Source: Arhodomonas sp051195215 (GTDB lineage Bacteria > Pseudomonadota > Gammaproteobacteria > Nitrococcales > Nitrococcaceae). Taken from it: DNA of 64,000 nt. Positions 56,221-64,000 of the stretch are shown one piece after another. Under the pieces are notes generated by a model. That model was given only the letters and a program-made list of their open reading frames with translations. It had not been told where the DNA came from and did no database searches. The translations under genes and the position numbers were made by a program. The stretch lies in contig NZ_JBNAZM010000005.1 of the NCBI RefSeq assembly GCF_051195215.1, forward strand, positions 103,570 to 167,569. The letters are read 5' to 3'. Every line of letters starts with the position of its first letter. The first letter of the stretch is position 1.

Positions 56221-57090
56221 TCAGCTCACGCCCTTGCCCAGGTTGTTGATCACCACGTAGAAGACGTAGCTGAACAACAGGATGATCAGGAAGTAGATCA
56301 ACGAGAACGCCGCTGCCGGCCCCAGGTCGAACTGCCCCACCGCCATGGTGGTCAGGCGCTGACTGAGGAAGGTGGTGGCGTTACCGGGGCCGCCGCCGGT
56401 GAGCACGAACGGCTCGGCGAAGATCTTGAAGCTGTCCATGAAACGCAGCAGCACCGCGATCATCAGCACGCCGCGGAGCTTGGGCAGCTCGATGTAGCGG
56501 AACACCGCCCAGCGCGAAGCACCGTCGATACGCGCGGCCTGGTAGAAGGCGTCCGGAATCGCCTGCAATCCCGCATAGCACAGCAATACCGACAGTGACG
56601 TCCAGTGCCAGACGTCCATCACCAGCACGGTAACCCAGGCGTCCACGGGATCACCCGTGTAGTTGTAATCGAGGCCGATACCGTTGAGGAGCACGCCGGC
56701 GAGACCGATGTCGGGACGTGCGAACAACTGCCAGATGGTGCCCACCACGTTCCACGGCACCAGCAGCGGCAGCGCCAGCAGCACCAGCGCGAACGACACG
56801 CCGGCACCTTTGCGCGGCATGGTCAGCGAGATGGCGATACCCAGCGGAATCTCGATGGCGAGCACGGCGAACGAAAAGCCGAACTGGCGCAGCAACGCGC
56901 CGTGTAACTCGGCGTCGTGCAGGAGCATCTCGTACCACTCCGTGCCAACGAAAAAGCGGGAGTTGGGGCCGAAGATGTCCTGTACCGAGTAGTTGACCAC
57001 GGTCATCAGCGGCACGATGGCGCTGAACGACACGATGGCCACCACGGGCAGGACCATGAACCAGGCCCGTTGATTGACGGGTTTGTCCAT
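56221..57090 (-). CDS. glpP: Glycerol ABC transporter permease GlpP
   Basis: This 289-residue permease has six membrane helices from AWFMVLPVVAIVSFSAIVPLM and the EAA loop PDAFYQAARIDGASRWAVFRYIELPKL. It belongs to the MalF-like half of the glycerol importer and lies between glpT and glpQ, 28 bases downstream of glpT. Confidence 0.9.
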   Translation of the reverse strand: MDKPVNQRAWFMVLPVVAIVSFSAIVPLMTVVNYSVQDIFGPNSRFFVGTEWYEMLLHDAELHGALLRQFGFSFAVLAIEIPLGIAISLTMPRKGAGVSFALVLLALPLLVPWNVVGTIWQLFARPDIGLAGVLLNGIGLDYNYTGDPVDAWVTVLVMDVWHWTSLSVLLCYAGLQAIPDAFYQAARIDGASRWAVFRYIELPKLRGVLMIAVLLRFMDSFKIFAEPFVLTGGGPGNATTFLSQRLTTMAVGQFDLGPAAAFSLIYFLIILLFSYVFYVVINNLGKGVS

Positions 57091-57118
57091 TGCGTTCTCT
57101 CCTCCAGAGCCGTCGGGC

Positions 57119-58195
57119 TCAGCCCACCAGACGGCTGTCGGCGTACAGTCGGGTCCACTCGCGCGGGAATACCAGCCGCGCGTCCTCCGAGGGCACGGGC
57201 TCGCCCTCGCCGAGCTTGGCGTAGAGCGTGCGCTCGCCGAAGCGCACGGTCGCGATCTGGAAGTTGCCCAGATCCTCCACGCGGGTCACCTGCGCGGGCA
57301 CCCCCCGGTCACCGCCGCGGGCGAGCTGCAGGAACTCCGGGCGGATGCCGAGTTCCAGGCGGGCGCCGTCGGCACGGGCGCCGGCGCCCTCTCGCAGCGG
57401 GATGGGCTGGCCGTCGACGAGCGCGGCGTCACCGTCGACGCGGCAGTCCAGGAGGTTCATTCCCGGGCTGCCGATGAAGTAACCCACGAAGGTATGCGCA
57501 GGGTCCTCGAAGAGCTCCTGGGGCGTGCCGAGCTGCACCACCTCGCCGCCATACATCACCGCGACCTTGTCGGCGAACGTCAGTGCCTCGGTCTGGTCGT
57601 GGGTCACATAGACCAGCGTCAGGCGCAGCTGCTCGTGCACCTCCTTCAACTTGCGGCGCAGATGCCATTTGAGGTGGGGATCGATGACGGTCAGGGGTTC
57701 GTCGAAGAGCACGGCGGCGACGTCGTCACGCACCAGCCCACGCCCCATGGAGATCTTCTGCTTGGCGTCAGCGCCCAGGCCCACGGCCTTGTGGTCGAGC
57801 ACGTCCTCGAGCCCGAGCATCGCCGCGATCTCGCCGACGCGGCGAGCGATGTGGTCGGCGGGCAGGCGACGATTGCGCAGGGGGAAGGCGAGGTTCTCGC
57901 GCACGGTCATCGTGTCGTAGATGACCGGGAACTGGAAAACCTGGGCGATATTGCGTTGCTCCGGCGACAGGGCCGTCACGTCGCGCCCGTCGAAAAGCAC
58001 CTGTCCCTCGGTGGGCTGCACCAGCCCGGAAATGATGTTCAGCAGCGTGGTCTTGCCGCAGCCGGAGGGGCCCAGCAACGCATAGGCGCCGCCATCCTCC
58101 CAAACGTGGTGCATCCGCCGCAGGGCGTAGTCCTCGGGGCGCGTCGGGTTCGCCATATAGGAGTGCGCCAGCTCCGAAAGATCGATGCGTGCCAT
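57119..58195 (-). CDS. glpT: Glycerol ABC ATPase GlpT (degenerate signature motif)
   Basis: This 358-residue ATPase has Walker A GPSGCGKT (42-49), Walker B AVLFDEP (160s) and an intact switch histidine His199 (VYVTHDQ). The usual LSGGQxQR signature is replaced by LGADAKQK (140-147), so the phosphate-sensing serine is missing. The partner GlpS has a normal signature but lacks the switch histidine. The ATG at 58195 is chosen because the open frame above it shadows glpS. A C-terminal OB-type domain follows (LGIRPEFLQLA). Confidence 0.9.
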   Translation of the reverse strand: MARIDLSELAHSYMANPTRPEDYALRRMHHVWEDGGAYALLGPSGCGKTTLLNIISGLVQPTEGQVLFDGRDVTALSPEQRNIAQVFQFPVIYDTMTVRENLAFPLRNRRLPADHIARRVGEIAAMLGLEDVLDHKAVGLGADAKQKISMGRGLVRDDVAAVLFDEPLTVIDPHLKWHLRRKLKEVHEQLRLTLVYVTHDQTEALTFADKVAVMYGGEVVQLGTPQELFEDPAHTFVGYFIGSPGMNLLDCRVDGDAALVDGQPIPLREGAGARADGARLELGIRPEFLQLARGGDRGVPAQVTRVEDLGNFQIATVRFGERTLYAKLGEGEPVPSEDARLVFPREWTRLYADSRLVG

Positions 58196-58199
58196 AGCG

Positions 58200-59303
58200 T
58201 TATCCGTTCTCCGCCGTGCCGCTCGGACGCCGCGGCGCGGCCACGAGCCGCCCGGTGCCAGTGTCGAAAGCGAACAGGTGGGCGGGGTCGATGTAGACGT
58301 TGATGCGTTCGCCGAGATCGAAGCGGTGCACGCCCTCGCGCTGCGCCACCCAAGCGGAGTCGCCGTGGCGCAAATGGATGAACGTTTCCGAGCCGGCGAT
58401 CTCCGCGACCTCCACTTCGCCATCCAGTGCCACGGCCTCTCCATGAGGCGGGGTCACGTGGATGTGCGGCGGTCTCACTCCGATTCGGTAGCCACCCGGC
58501 GCGAGCTCACGCAGGTGCGCGGGCGCCGCGAACGGCTGGTCCGCGCCAAGGCGCAGATGACCGTCCTCGAGATGGCCGTCAATGAGATTCATGGGCGGAT
58601 CGCTGAACACCTGCGAGACGCCTATCGAGCCCGGGTTGTGATACACCTCGGGCGTCGCGCCGTATTGCACGAGCCGGCCCTCGTGCATGACCGCGGTGTA
58701 CCCGCCGAGCGTGAGCGCCTCCAGCGGATCGGTGGTGGCGTACACCACGACGGCGTCACGCTCCTGGAAGATTTCGCGCATCTCCGCGCGCAGCTCTTCG
58801 CGGAGCTTGTAGTCGAGATTCACCAGCGGCTCGTCGAGCAGCAGCAGCTCGGCATCGCGCACCAGCGAACGTGCCATGGCGAGGCGCTGCTGCTGGCCAC
58901 CGGAAAGCTCGGCGGGCAGGCGGTCCAGCAGGTGCTCGATATGCAGCCGTTCGGCCTCGCGCCGCACACGCCGATCGATTTCCGCCCGCTCGAGCCGGGC
59001 GAGCTTCAGCGGCGAGGCGATGTTGTCGTAGCAGGTCATCGACGGATAGTTGATGAACTGCTGGTAGACCATCGCCACGTTGCGCCGCCGCACGGGCACG
59101 TTGGTGACGTCGACGCCGTCGACGAGCACGCGCCCGGCGGTGGGCCGGTCCAGGCCGGCCATGAGCCGCATCAGCGTGGTCTTGCCGGCGAGCGTCAGCC
59201 CCAGGAGCACGTTGAAACTCCCCGGGGCACACTCGAGCGTCACATCGTCGATGTGCGTCTCGCCGGTGACCACCTTGCTGACATTTTCCAGTTTCAGGGT
59301 CAT
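58200..59303 (-). CDS. glpS: Glycerol ABC ATPase GlpS (switch histidine replaced)
   Basis: This 367-residue ATPase has an atypical Walker A GLTLAGKT (35-42), Q-loop VYQQFINYPSMT and canonical LSGGQQQR (133-140). Walker B is LLLLDEPLVNLD, and Thr191 stands where the switch histidine belongs (VYATTDP). A regulatory C-domain follows (IGVRPPHIHVTPP). It overlaps the glpD stop by ATGA and ends four bases before glpT. Together with GlpT it predicts an asymmetric nucleotide-binding dimer. Confidence 0.9.
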   Translation of the reverse strand: MTLKLENVSKVVTGETHIDDVTLECAPGSFNVLLGLTLAGKTTLMRLMAGLDRPTAGRVLVDGVDVTNVPVRRRNVAMVYQQFINYPSMTCYDNIASPLKLARLERAEIDRRVRREAERLHIEHLLDRLPAELSGGQQQRLAMARSLVRDAELLLLDEPLVNLDYKLREELRAEMREIFQERDAVVVYATTDPLEALTLGGYTAVMHEGRLVQYGATPEVYHNPGSIGVSQVFSDPPMNLIDGHLEDGHLRLGADQPFAAPAHLRELAPGGYRIGVRPPHIHVTPPHGEAVALDGEVEVAEIAGSETFIHLRHGDSAWVAQREGVHRFDLGERINVYIDPAHLFAFDTGTGRLVAAPRRPSGTAENG

Positions 59304-60826
59304 GCGATGTCGCCCTCTTTTCTCTCCTCCAAGCGGGCGGCGAGGTACGCCGCCACCCGGGCCGCCTGATCGGCGCCCAGGCGCAGGCCCAGTTTGCTTC
59401 GCCGCCACAGCACGTCGTCGGCGGTATACGCCCACTCGTACCGGGTCAGGTAATCCACCTCCGCGGCATACAGGTCGGCCCCGAAGCACTCGCCGAGGTC
59501 GTCCAGGCTGGCAGCATCGCCGAGAAGGCGCTCGACCCGGGAACCATAATCCCGCACGAGCCGTTCAGCGAGCGCCGCCGGCAACCAGGGGCGACGCTCG
59601 CGCAGGCGGGCCACGAAGTTGCCGGGATCGCCACCGGGCAGGTCCCCGCCCGGCAACGCTTCGGTTCCGGTCCAGTCGTGCCGCGGTGCCCCGAGGGTAT
59701 CGGCGAGCCGGTCCATGGCCTCGCGCGCCAGCGTCCGGTAGGTGGTGATTTTCCCGCCGAAGACCGACAGCAAAGGTGCGCCGCCGTCGGTGTTCAGATC
59801 CAGCAGGTAATCGCGGCTCACCGCCGACGCGCTGCCCGTGTCGTCCTCGTCATAGAGTGCGCGCACTCCGGAGTACGTCCATACCACCTCGTCAGGGGTG
59901 ACCTCGCGGCGGAAATAGCGATTCACGGCCGTGCAGAGATACTCGATCTCCTCACGCGAGGCCGAGGCCGACGCCGGGTCGCCATCGTAGACCACGTCAG
60001 TGGTGCCGATGAGCGTGAAATCACGCTCGTAGGGGATGGCGAAGACGATGCGTCCGTCAGTGTGCTGGAAGATGTAGGCGTACTCGTGGTCGAACAACTG
60101 CGGCACCACGATGTGACTGCCCTTGACCAGGTGCACGCTGCGCTCCGAGCGAATGCCCGAGTCGTCCAGGAAGCGCGCGACCCACGGACCGCCGGCATTG
60201 ACCAGCGCCCGCGCGGTGACCTCTTCGCGGGCGCCGTCCAGGGTGGATTCGAGGGTCACGTGCCAGAGACCGTCCACGCGCCGGGCGCCGACGCAGCGCG
60301 TCCGCGGCAGCACGCGGGCGCCGCGCTCGGCAGCATCCAGCGCGTTCAGCACCACGAGTCGCGCATCCTGCACCCAGCAGTCGGAATAGATGAAGCCACG
60401 GGTCAGAGCCGGGTCGAGCGGTTCGCCGGCGACATGCTGGCGCAGGCGCACCCCTTCGGAAGGCGGGAGTCGCTTGCGGCCACCGAGGTGGTCATAGAGA
60501 AAGAGCCCCATTCGAATCATCCACGCCGGACGCAGCTCGCGCACGTGGGGCATGACGAAGCGCAGCGGCCAGATGATGTGGGGGGCGATGCCGAGCAGCA
60601 CCTCGCGCTCCTTGAGCGCCTTGCGCACCAGCGAGAACTCGTAGTACTCGAGATAGCGCAGCCCGCCGTGCACCAGCTTGGTGCTCGCCGAGGAGGTATG
60701 GCTGGCGAGATCGTCCTGCTCAGCGAGCAGAACGCGCAAGCCGCGGCCGGATGCATCCCGCGCGATACCCGCGCCGTTGATGCCGCCGCCGACGACCAGT
60801 AGATCGTAGGGGTCGTGTTCGCTCAT
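59300..60826 (-). CDS. glpD: Aerobic glycerol-3-phosphate dehydrogenase
   Basis: This 508-residue FAD enzyme has DLLVVGGGINGAGIARDASGRGL at the N-terminus (dinucleotide site), SSASTKLVHGGLRYLEYYEF, and TDVVYDGDPASASASREEI with SGVRALYDEDD. FGGKITTYRTLAREAMD follows. It oxidises glycerol 3-phosphate to dihydroxyacetone phosphate at the inner membrane, passing electrons to quinone. First gene of the glp import operon, next to GlpR operators at 60873. The combination of dehydrogenase and importer in one transcript couples uptake to use. Confidence 0.95.
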   Translation of the reverse strand: MSEHDPYDLLVVGGGINGAGIARDASGRGLRVLLAEQDDLASHTSSASTKLVHGGLRYLEYYEFSLVRKALKEREVLLGIAPHIIWPLRFVMPHVRELRPAWMIRMGLFLYDHLGGRKRLPPSEGVRLRQHVAGEPLDPALTRGFIYSDCWVQDARLVVLNALDAAERGARVLPRTRCVGARRVDGLWHVTLESTLDGAREEVTARALVNAGGPWVARFLDDSGIRSERSVHLVKGSHIVVPQLFDHEYAYIFQHTDGRIVFAIPYERDFTLIGTTDVVYDGDPASASASREEIEYLCTAVNRYFRREVTPDEVVWTYSGVRALYDEDDTGSASAVSRDYLLDLNTDGGAPLLSVFGGKITTYRTLAREAMDRLADTLGAPRHDWTGTEALPGGDLPGGDPGNFVARLRERRPWLPAALAERLVRDYGSRVERLLGDAASLDDLGECFGADLYAAEVDYLTRYEWAYTADDVLWRRSKLGLRLGADQAARVAAYLAARLEERKEGDIA

Positions 60827-60872
60827 TGGGTGTGTCCGTCCTCTCCCGGGTACCCGTCTTCCGCGGGCTTCT

Positions 60873-60892
60873 TATGTTCGGATTCAAACATA
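60873..60892. promoter_or_regulatory. GlpR operator upstream of glpD
   Basis: TATGTTCGGATTCAAACATA fits 18 of 20 positions of the E. coli GlpR operator consensus (WATKYTCGWW-WWCGAWMATW). It lies 47 bases before the glpD ATG. Further TTCG/CGAA half-sites follow at 60916-60940 in the gap to glpR, compatible with cooperative binding. Confidence 0.88.
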
Positions 60893-60945
60893 GCACGCCC
60901 AAATCGCATTGCAAACCGAAAATACGAACACGATCCGAACAGCGG

Positions 60946-61725
60946 TCACGCCACCACGACCCGCCCGCCGCTCTCCGCCATCAGTCGCCGGATAGCCGGG
61001 GGCGGCTCCTCGTCGGTGAACAGGCTGTGCACCTGGGCGAGATCGCCGAGCCGCACCATGGCGTTGCGGCCGAACTTGGTGTGGTCTGCCACCAGGAAGA
61101 CACTGCGCGCGTTGTCGATGATGGCCTGCTGCACGCGGACTTCGCGGTAGTCGAAATCGAGCAGGGTGCCGTCCTGATCGATGCCCGATATCCCGATCAC
61201 CGCGCAGTCGACACGAAACTGGTTGATGAAGTCGATGGTGGGCTCGCCGGTGACGCCGCGGTCGCGGTGACGCACGACGCCGCCGGCGATGATCACCTCG
61301 AAACTCGGGCTGCCGCTCATGATGGTGGCCACGTTGAGGTTGTTGGTGATCACGCGCAGCCCGTGGTGATCCATGAGCGCCTTGGCCACCTCCTCGGTGG
61401 TGGTGCCCAGGGTGATGAACAGTGACGCCTGATCCGGAATCTCCTCGGCGACCGCCGCGGCGATCCGCTGCTTCTCGGCAAGGCACATCACCTGCCGCGC
61501 GGTGTAAGCCACGTTCTCGACGCTGGACGGCAACCCCGCCCCGCCGTGATAGCGCCGCAGCAACCCCACGCGGCAGAGCGAGTTGATGTCACGGCGAATC
61601 GTCTGGGCGGTAACATCGAAGTGCTGGGCGAGCGCCTCGACCGACGCGAACCCTTGCTCCCGCACCACCGCCAGCATGGATTCCTGGCGCGGGTTGAGCT
61701 CCATCGGCGTGTCATCGACGGGCAT
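60946..61725 (-). CDS. glpR: GlpR, DeoR-family glycerol-3-phosphate repressor
   Basis: This 259-residue repressor has the DeoR helix-turn-helix ELNPRQESMLAVVREQGFASVEALAQHF (split motif) with TAQTIRRDINSLCRVGLLRRYHGGA, and the sensor domain blocks LFITLGTTTEEVAKAL, VIGISGIDQDGTLLDFDYREV and VADHTKFGRNAMVRLGDL. It is released by glycerol 3-phosphate. The ATG at 61725 follows AGGAGGAG; a longer open frame upstream is not coding. Divergent from glpK over a GlpR site. Confidence 0.94.
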   Translation of the reverse strand: MPVDDTPMELNPRQESMLAVVREQGFASVEALAQHFDVTAQTIRRDINSLCRVGLLRRYHGGAGLPSSVENVAYTARQVMCLAEKQRIAAAVAEEIPDQASLFITLGTTTEEVAKALMDHHGLRVITNNLNVATIMSGSPSFEVIIAGGVVRHRDRGVTGEPTIDFINQFRVDCAVIGISGIDQDGTLLDFDYREVRVQQAIIDNARSVFLVADHTKFGRNAMVRLGDLAQVHSLFTDEEPPPAIRRLMAESGGRVVVA

Positions 61726-61766
61726 GCGCGATCTCCTCCTGTTGCACCGTGTTCGGAGTTTAGAAC

Positions 61767-61786
61767 AATATTCGCTTCCGAACATC
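61767..61786. promoter_or_regulatory. GlpR operator between glpR and glpK
   Basis: AATATTCGCTTCCGAACATC fits about 15 of 20 consensus positions, with perfect TTCG and CGAACAT halves. A neighbouring dyad TGTTCGGA...AGAACA starts at 61750. Location suits autoregulation of glpR and control of glpK. Confidence 0.8.
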
Positions 61787-61883
61787 CGATGCTTGACTTT
61801 TTTCGGCTGCGACCGATCATTGCCGCAAATGTCGGGGCCGGCAACGATCGGACCCCGACCCGTCACCGCACACGGAGGAGAGC

Positions 61884-63380
61884 ATGGCAACACGACAAGG
61901 CATCCTCGCCATCGACCAGGGCACGACGAGCTCGCGCGCCATCGTTTTCGACCTGGACGGCCAGATCGTCGCCACCGCCCAGGAAGAGTTCCCGCAGCAC
62001 TACCCGCAAAGCGGCTGGGTGGAGCACGACCCGGCCGACCTCTGGCAGAGCACCCTGCGCGTATGCCGCGGGGCACTCGCCCAGGCCGACGAACAGGGCG
62101 TGGAAGCGGTCACCGTCGGCATCACCAACCAGCGCGAAACCACGGTGGTGTGGGACCGCGAGAGCGGCGAACCGGTCTACAACGCTATCGTCTGGCAGGA
62201 CCGACGCACCGCCGACCGTTGCGCCGAGCTGCGCGACCTCGGTCACCAGCGTGCCGTCACCGCGCGCACCGGGTTGTTGCTCGACCCCTACTTCTCCGCG
62301 ACGAAAATCGCGTGGATCCTCGATCGCGTGGACGGCGCCCGCGCCCGAGCCGAGCGCGGCGAGCTCGCCTTCGGCACGGTGGATACCTGGCTGCTGTGGC
62401 AGCTCACCGGCGGCCGCAGCCATGCCACCGATGCCACCAACGCCGCACGCACTCTGCTGTTCAACATTCACGAGCAGGACTGGGACGACGAACTGCTGAA
62501 GCTCTTCCGCGTGCCCCGACCGCTGCTACCGACGGTCTGCGACTGCGCCGACGATTTCGGCAGCGTGGACGAGGCCCTGCTCGGGCGGCGCCTGAGCGTC
62601 GAGGGCATCGCCGGGGACCAGCACGCCGCAGTGGTGGGTCAGGGCTGCTTCGAGCCGGGCATGGTCAAGTCCACCTACGGCACTGGCTGTTTCGCGCTGC
62701 TCAACACGGGCGAACGCCCGGTGCATTCACGCAACCGCCTGCTCACTACCCTCGCCTACCGGCTCGACGGGCAGCCCACCTACGCCCTGGAAGGGTCCAT
62801 ATTCGTCGCGGGTGCGGCGATACAGTGGCTGCGCGACGGTCTGGGCCTGATCAACAGCGCCGCGGAAACCGAGGCCATTGCCGCGGGCACTCAGGGCAAC
62901 AAGGGCGTCTACCTGGTGCCCGCATTCACCGGCCTGGGGGCCCCGCACTGGGACCCGGACGCCCGCGGGGCGATATTCGGGCTCACTCGGGATACCGGTG
63001 TCCCCGAGTTCGTCCGCGCCGCCCTGGAGTCGGTGTGCTATCAGACCCATGACCTGGTCAACGCGATGGGCCGCGACGCCGGCGAGCCACCTCACGAGCT
63101 GCGGGTCGACGGCGGCATGGTGGCGAACGAGTGGCTGCTGCAGGCACTCGCCGACCTCGTCGGCCTCGAGGTCGCCCGGCCGACGGTCACCGAGACCACA
63201 GCCCTGGGCGCGGCCTACCTGGCCGGCCTGCGCCACGGCATCTGGTCGTCTCTCGACGAGGTGCGGGGCCAGTGGCGGCTCGACCGGCGATGCACGCCGC
63301 AGATCGCCGCCGTGGATCGAGACCAGGCCATCGCCGGCTGGCGCGACGCCGTCCAGCGTGTGCTCAGCAACGGCCGCTAG
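61884..63380 (+). CDS. glpK: Glycerol kinase
   Basis: This 498-residue FGGY kinase has AIDQGTTSSRAIVFD, SGWVEHDPADLW, TNQRETTVVWDRESG with NAIVWQDRR, STYGTGCFALLNTG and ALEGSIFVAGAAIQWLRD. DGGMVANEWLLQALADLVG completes the set. It is a full match to GlpK in length and motif order. It phosphorylates glycerol delivered by the ABC importer, giving the substrate of GlpD. ATG 61884 follows GGAGGAGAG. Confidence 0.96.
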   Translation: MATRQGILAIDQGTTSSRAIVFDLDGQIVATAQEEFPQHYPQSGWVEHDPADLWQSTLRVCRGALAQADEQGVEAVTVGITNQRETTVVWDRESGEPVYNAIVWQDRRTADRCAELRDLGHQRAVTARTGLLLDPYFSATKIAWILDRVDGARARAERGELAFGTVDTWLLWQLTGGRSHATDATNAARTLLFNIHEQDWDDELLKLFRVPRPLLPTVCDCADDFGSVDEALLGRRLSVEGIAGDQHAAVVGQGCFEPGMVKSTYGTGCFALLNTGERPVHSRNRLLTTLAYRLDGQPTYALEGSIFVAGAAIQWLRDGLGLINSAAETEAIAAGTQGNKGVYLVPAFTGLGAPHWDPDARGAIFGLTRDTGVPEFVRAALESVCYQTHDLVNAMGRDAGEPPHELRVDGGMVANEWLLQALADLVGLEVARPTVTETTALGAAYLAGLRHGIWSSLDEVRGQWRLDRRCTPQIAAVDRDQAIAGWRDAVQRVLSNGR

Positions 63381-63423
63381 CGGCGCACCGTTGCGAAACG
63401 GGCGCGGGTTGTCTTCATGAACG

Positions 63424-63442
63424 GCCCGGGCCTCGCCCGGGC
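63424..63442. terminator. Hairpin downstream of glpK
   Basis: GCCCGGGC, three-base loop, GCCCGGGC, 44 bases past the glpK stop. There is no T run. It sits between glpK (+) and the convergent GlcG-like gene (-). Confidence 0.4.
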
Positions 63443-63499
63443 GGGACCATGCCCCCCTGCGCCTGAATACCAACGGAACCGGCAACGGCGGCGCGGCGC

Positions 63500-63916
63500 T
63501 CAGCGCTCGCCCGACTCCCCGACCTCGGCGCCGATCGCCTCCAGACCAGCACGGGCGCAGGCCTCGTCCAGGTCACCACCGGGCGCCCCGCCCACGCCGA
63601 TACCGGCGACGACCTCACCGTCGAACCGGATGGGCAGGCCTCCGGCAAGAAACAACAGCCGTTCATCCATATCCCGCAGACCACCAAGGGCCGGCTTGTC
63701 CGCGATGAGCCCGGCGTATTCCGCCGTGGATCGGCGCATGCTCGCCGCGGTGAATGCCTTGCCGGCACTACTGCTCAGGGTGTGCGGACCGGCGCCGTCA
63801 CCGTGGAGCTGGACCCGCATCACCCCGTGACGATCCACCACCGCGACACTGACGCGGTAGCCGTCCGCCTGGCAGGCGTCGAGTGCCGCGCGCGCGGCAC
63901 TCGACGCCCTGGTCAA
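63500..63916 (-). CDS. GlcG/HbpS-family protein
   Basis: This 138-residue protein has the GlcG/HbpS (DUF336) pattern: AARAALDACQADGYRVSVAVVDRHGVMRVQLHGDGAG (split motif), SSAGKAFTAASMRRSTAEY, and FLAGGLPIRFDGEVVAGIGVGGAPGGDLDEACARAGLEAI (split motif). Family members include heme-binding sensors and glycolate-locus proteins of unclear function. There is no signal peptide. A stop codon lies 12 bases upstream of the TTG at 63916, so TTG (or CTG at 63922) must be the start. It probably serves a role unrelated to glycerol; convergent with glpK. Confidence 0.75.
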   Translation of the reverse strand: MTRASSAARAALDACQADGYRVSVAVVDRHGVMRVQLHGDGAGPHTLSSSAGKAFTAASMRRSTAEYAGLIADKPALGGLRDMDERLLFLAGGLPIRFDGEVVAGIGVGGAPGGDLDEACARAGLEAIGAEVGESGER

Positions 63917-64000
63917 CGGCAGGTACTAATCTTCTCAGAAGTATTGTCATGCGTCAGCCGGTCTGTGCGCCGATGGGGCAAGGCGCGAGGCGCGCCGTGT

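Noticed and set aside
61726..62076. N-terminal extension of glpR across the glpR-glpK gap
   Set aside because: It would run through the GlpR operator and antisense to glpK; the DeoR helix-turn-helix starts right after the ATG at 61725.

Overview
The window is a strongly GC-rich chromosomal segment with densely packed operons, AGGAGG-type ribosome binding sites, frequent ATGA start/stop overlaps and many ABC and TRAP importers. Glycine-betaine synthesis from both carnitine and choline, an MgtE transporter, a chloride-type alpha-amylase and a GlpSTPQUV glycerol importer together suggest a heterotrophic, probably halophilic or halotolerant gammaproteobacterium (Halomonas-like or Ectothiorhodospiraceae-like). 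That placement is inference from gene content. I saw no rRNA, tRNA, CRISPR array, phage gene, transposase or plasmid origin.

Layout. 1-2.8 kb: carnitine catabolism (cut-off L-carnitine dehydrogenase, BKACE cleavage enzyme, divergent thioesterase). 2.2-4.1 kb: acyl-carrier-protein phosphodiesterase and an unknown anchored protein. 4.2-7.5 kb: an NtrC-type two-component pair divergent from a small secreted DUF4168 protein that has a near-consensus sigma-54 promoter. 7.6-16.9 kb: a nine-gene sugar-alcohol operon (SmoS-like sorbitol dehydrogenase, SmoEFGK-type ABC importer, HAD phosphatase, SDR, SorC regulator, ribulokinase) with the same operator in front of its first and second genes. 17-23 kb: two hotdog thioesterases, mannose-isomerase-type epimerase, fructokinase, MgtE, BON protein. 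23-28.2 kb: betaine/choline binding protein divergent from betIBA.

28.2-36.4 kb is the most striking part. A PAS sigma-54 activator is followed by two palindromes with identical arms, a sigma-54 promoter, a complete TRAP transporter, a secreted PHB depolymerase and a lipoprotein 3-hydroxybutyrate-oligomer hydrolase. It reads as a regulated system for degrading polyester outside the cytoplasm and importing the released acids. 36.5-38.4 kb: alpha-amylase with starch-binding domain and a LacI-family operator. 38.4-51 kb: a second polyol regulon (DCXR-type reductase, FAD/Fe-S 2-hydroxyacid dehydrogenase, SorC regulator, ABC importer, zinc polyol dehydrogenase, xylulokinase) tied together by the operator ATTACA-N2-TGTAAT, present at two divergent promoters 9 kb apart.

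51-63.4 kb: the glycerol regulon. glpR and glpK are divergent, and glpD-glpS-glpT-glpP-glpQ-glpU-glpV run on the minus strand from GlpR operators. A diverged second glpV lies beyond a strong terminator and REP-like repeats. The two ATPases carry complementary defects that predict a single working ATP site. A GlcG-like protein closes the window.
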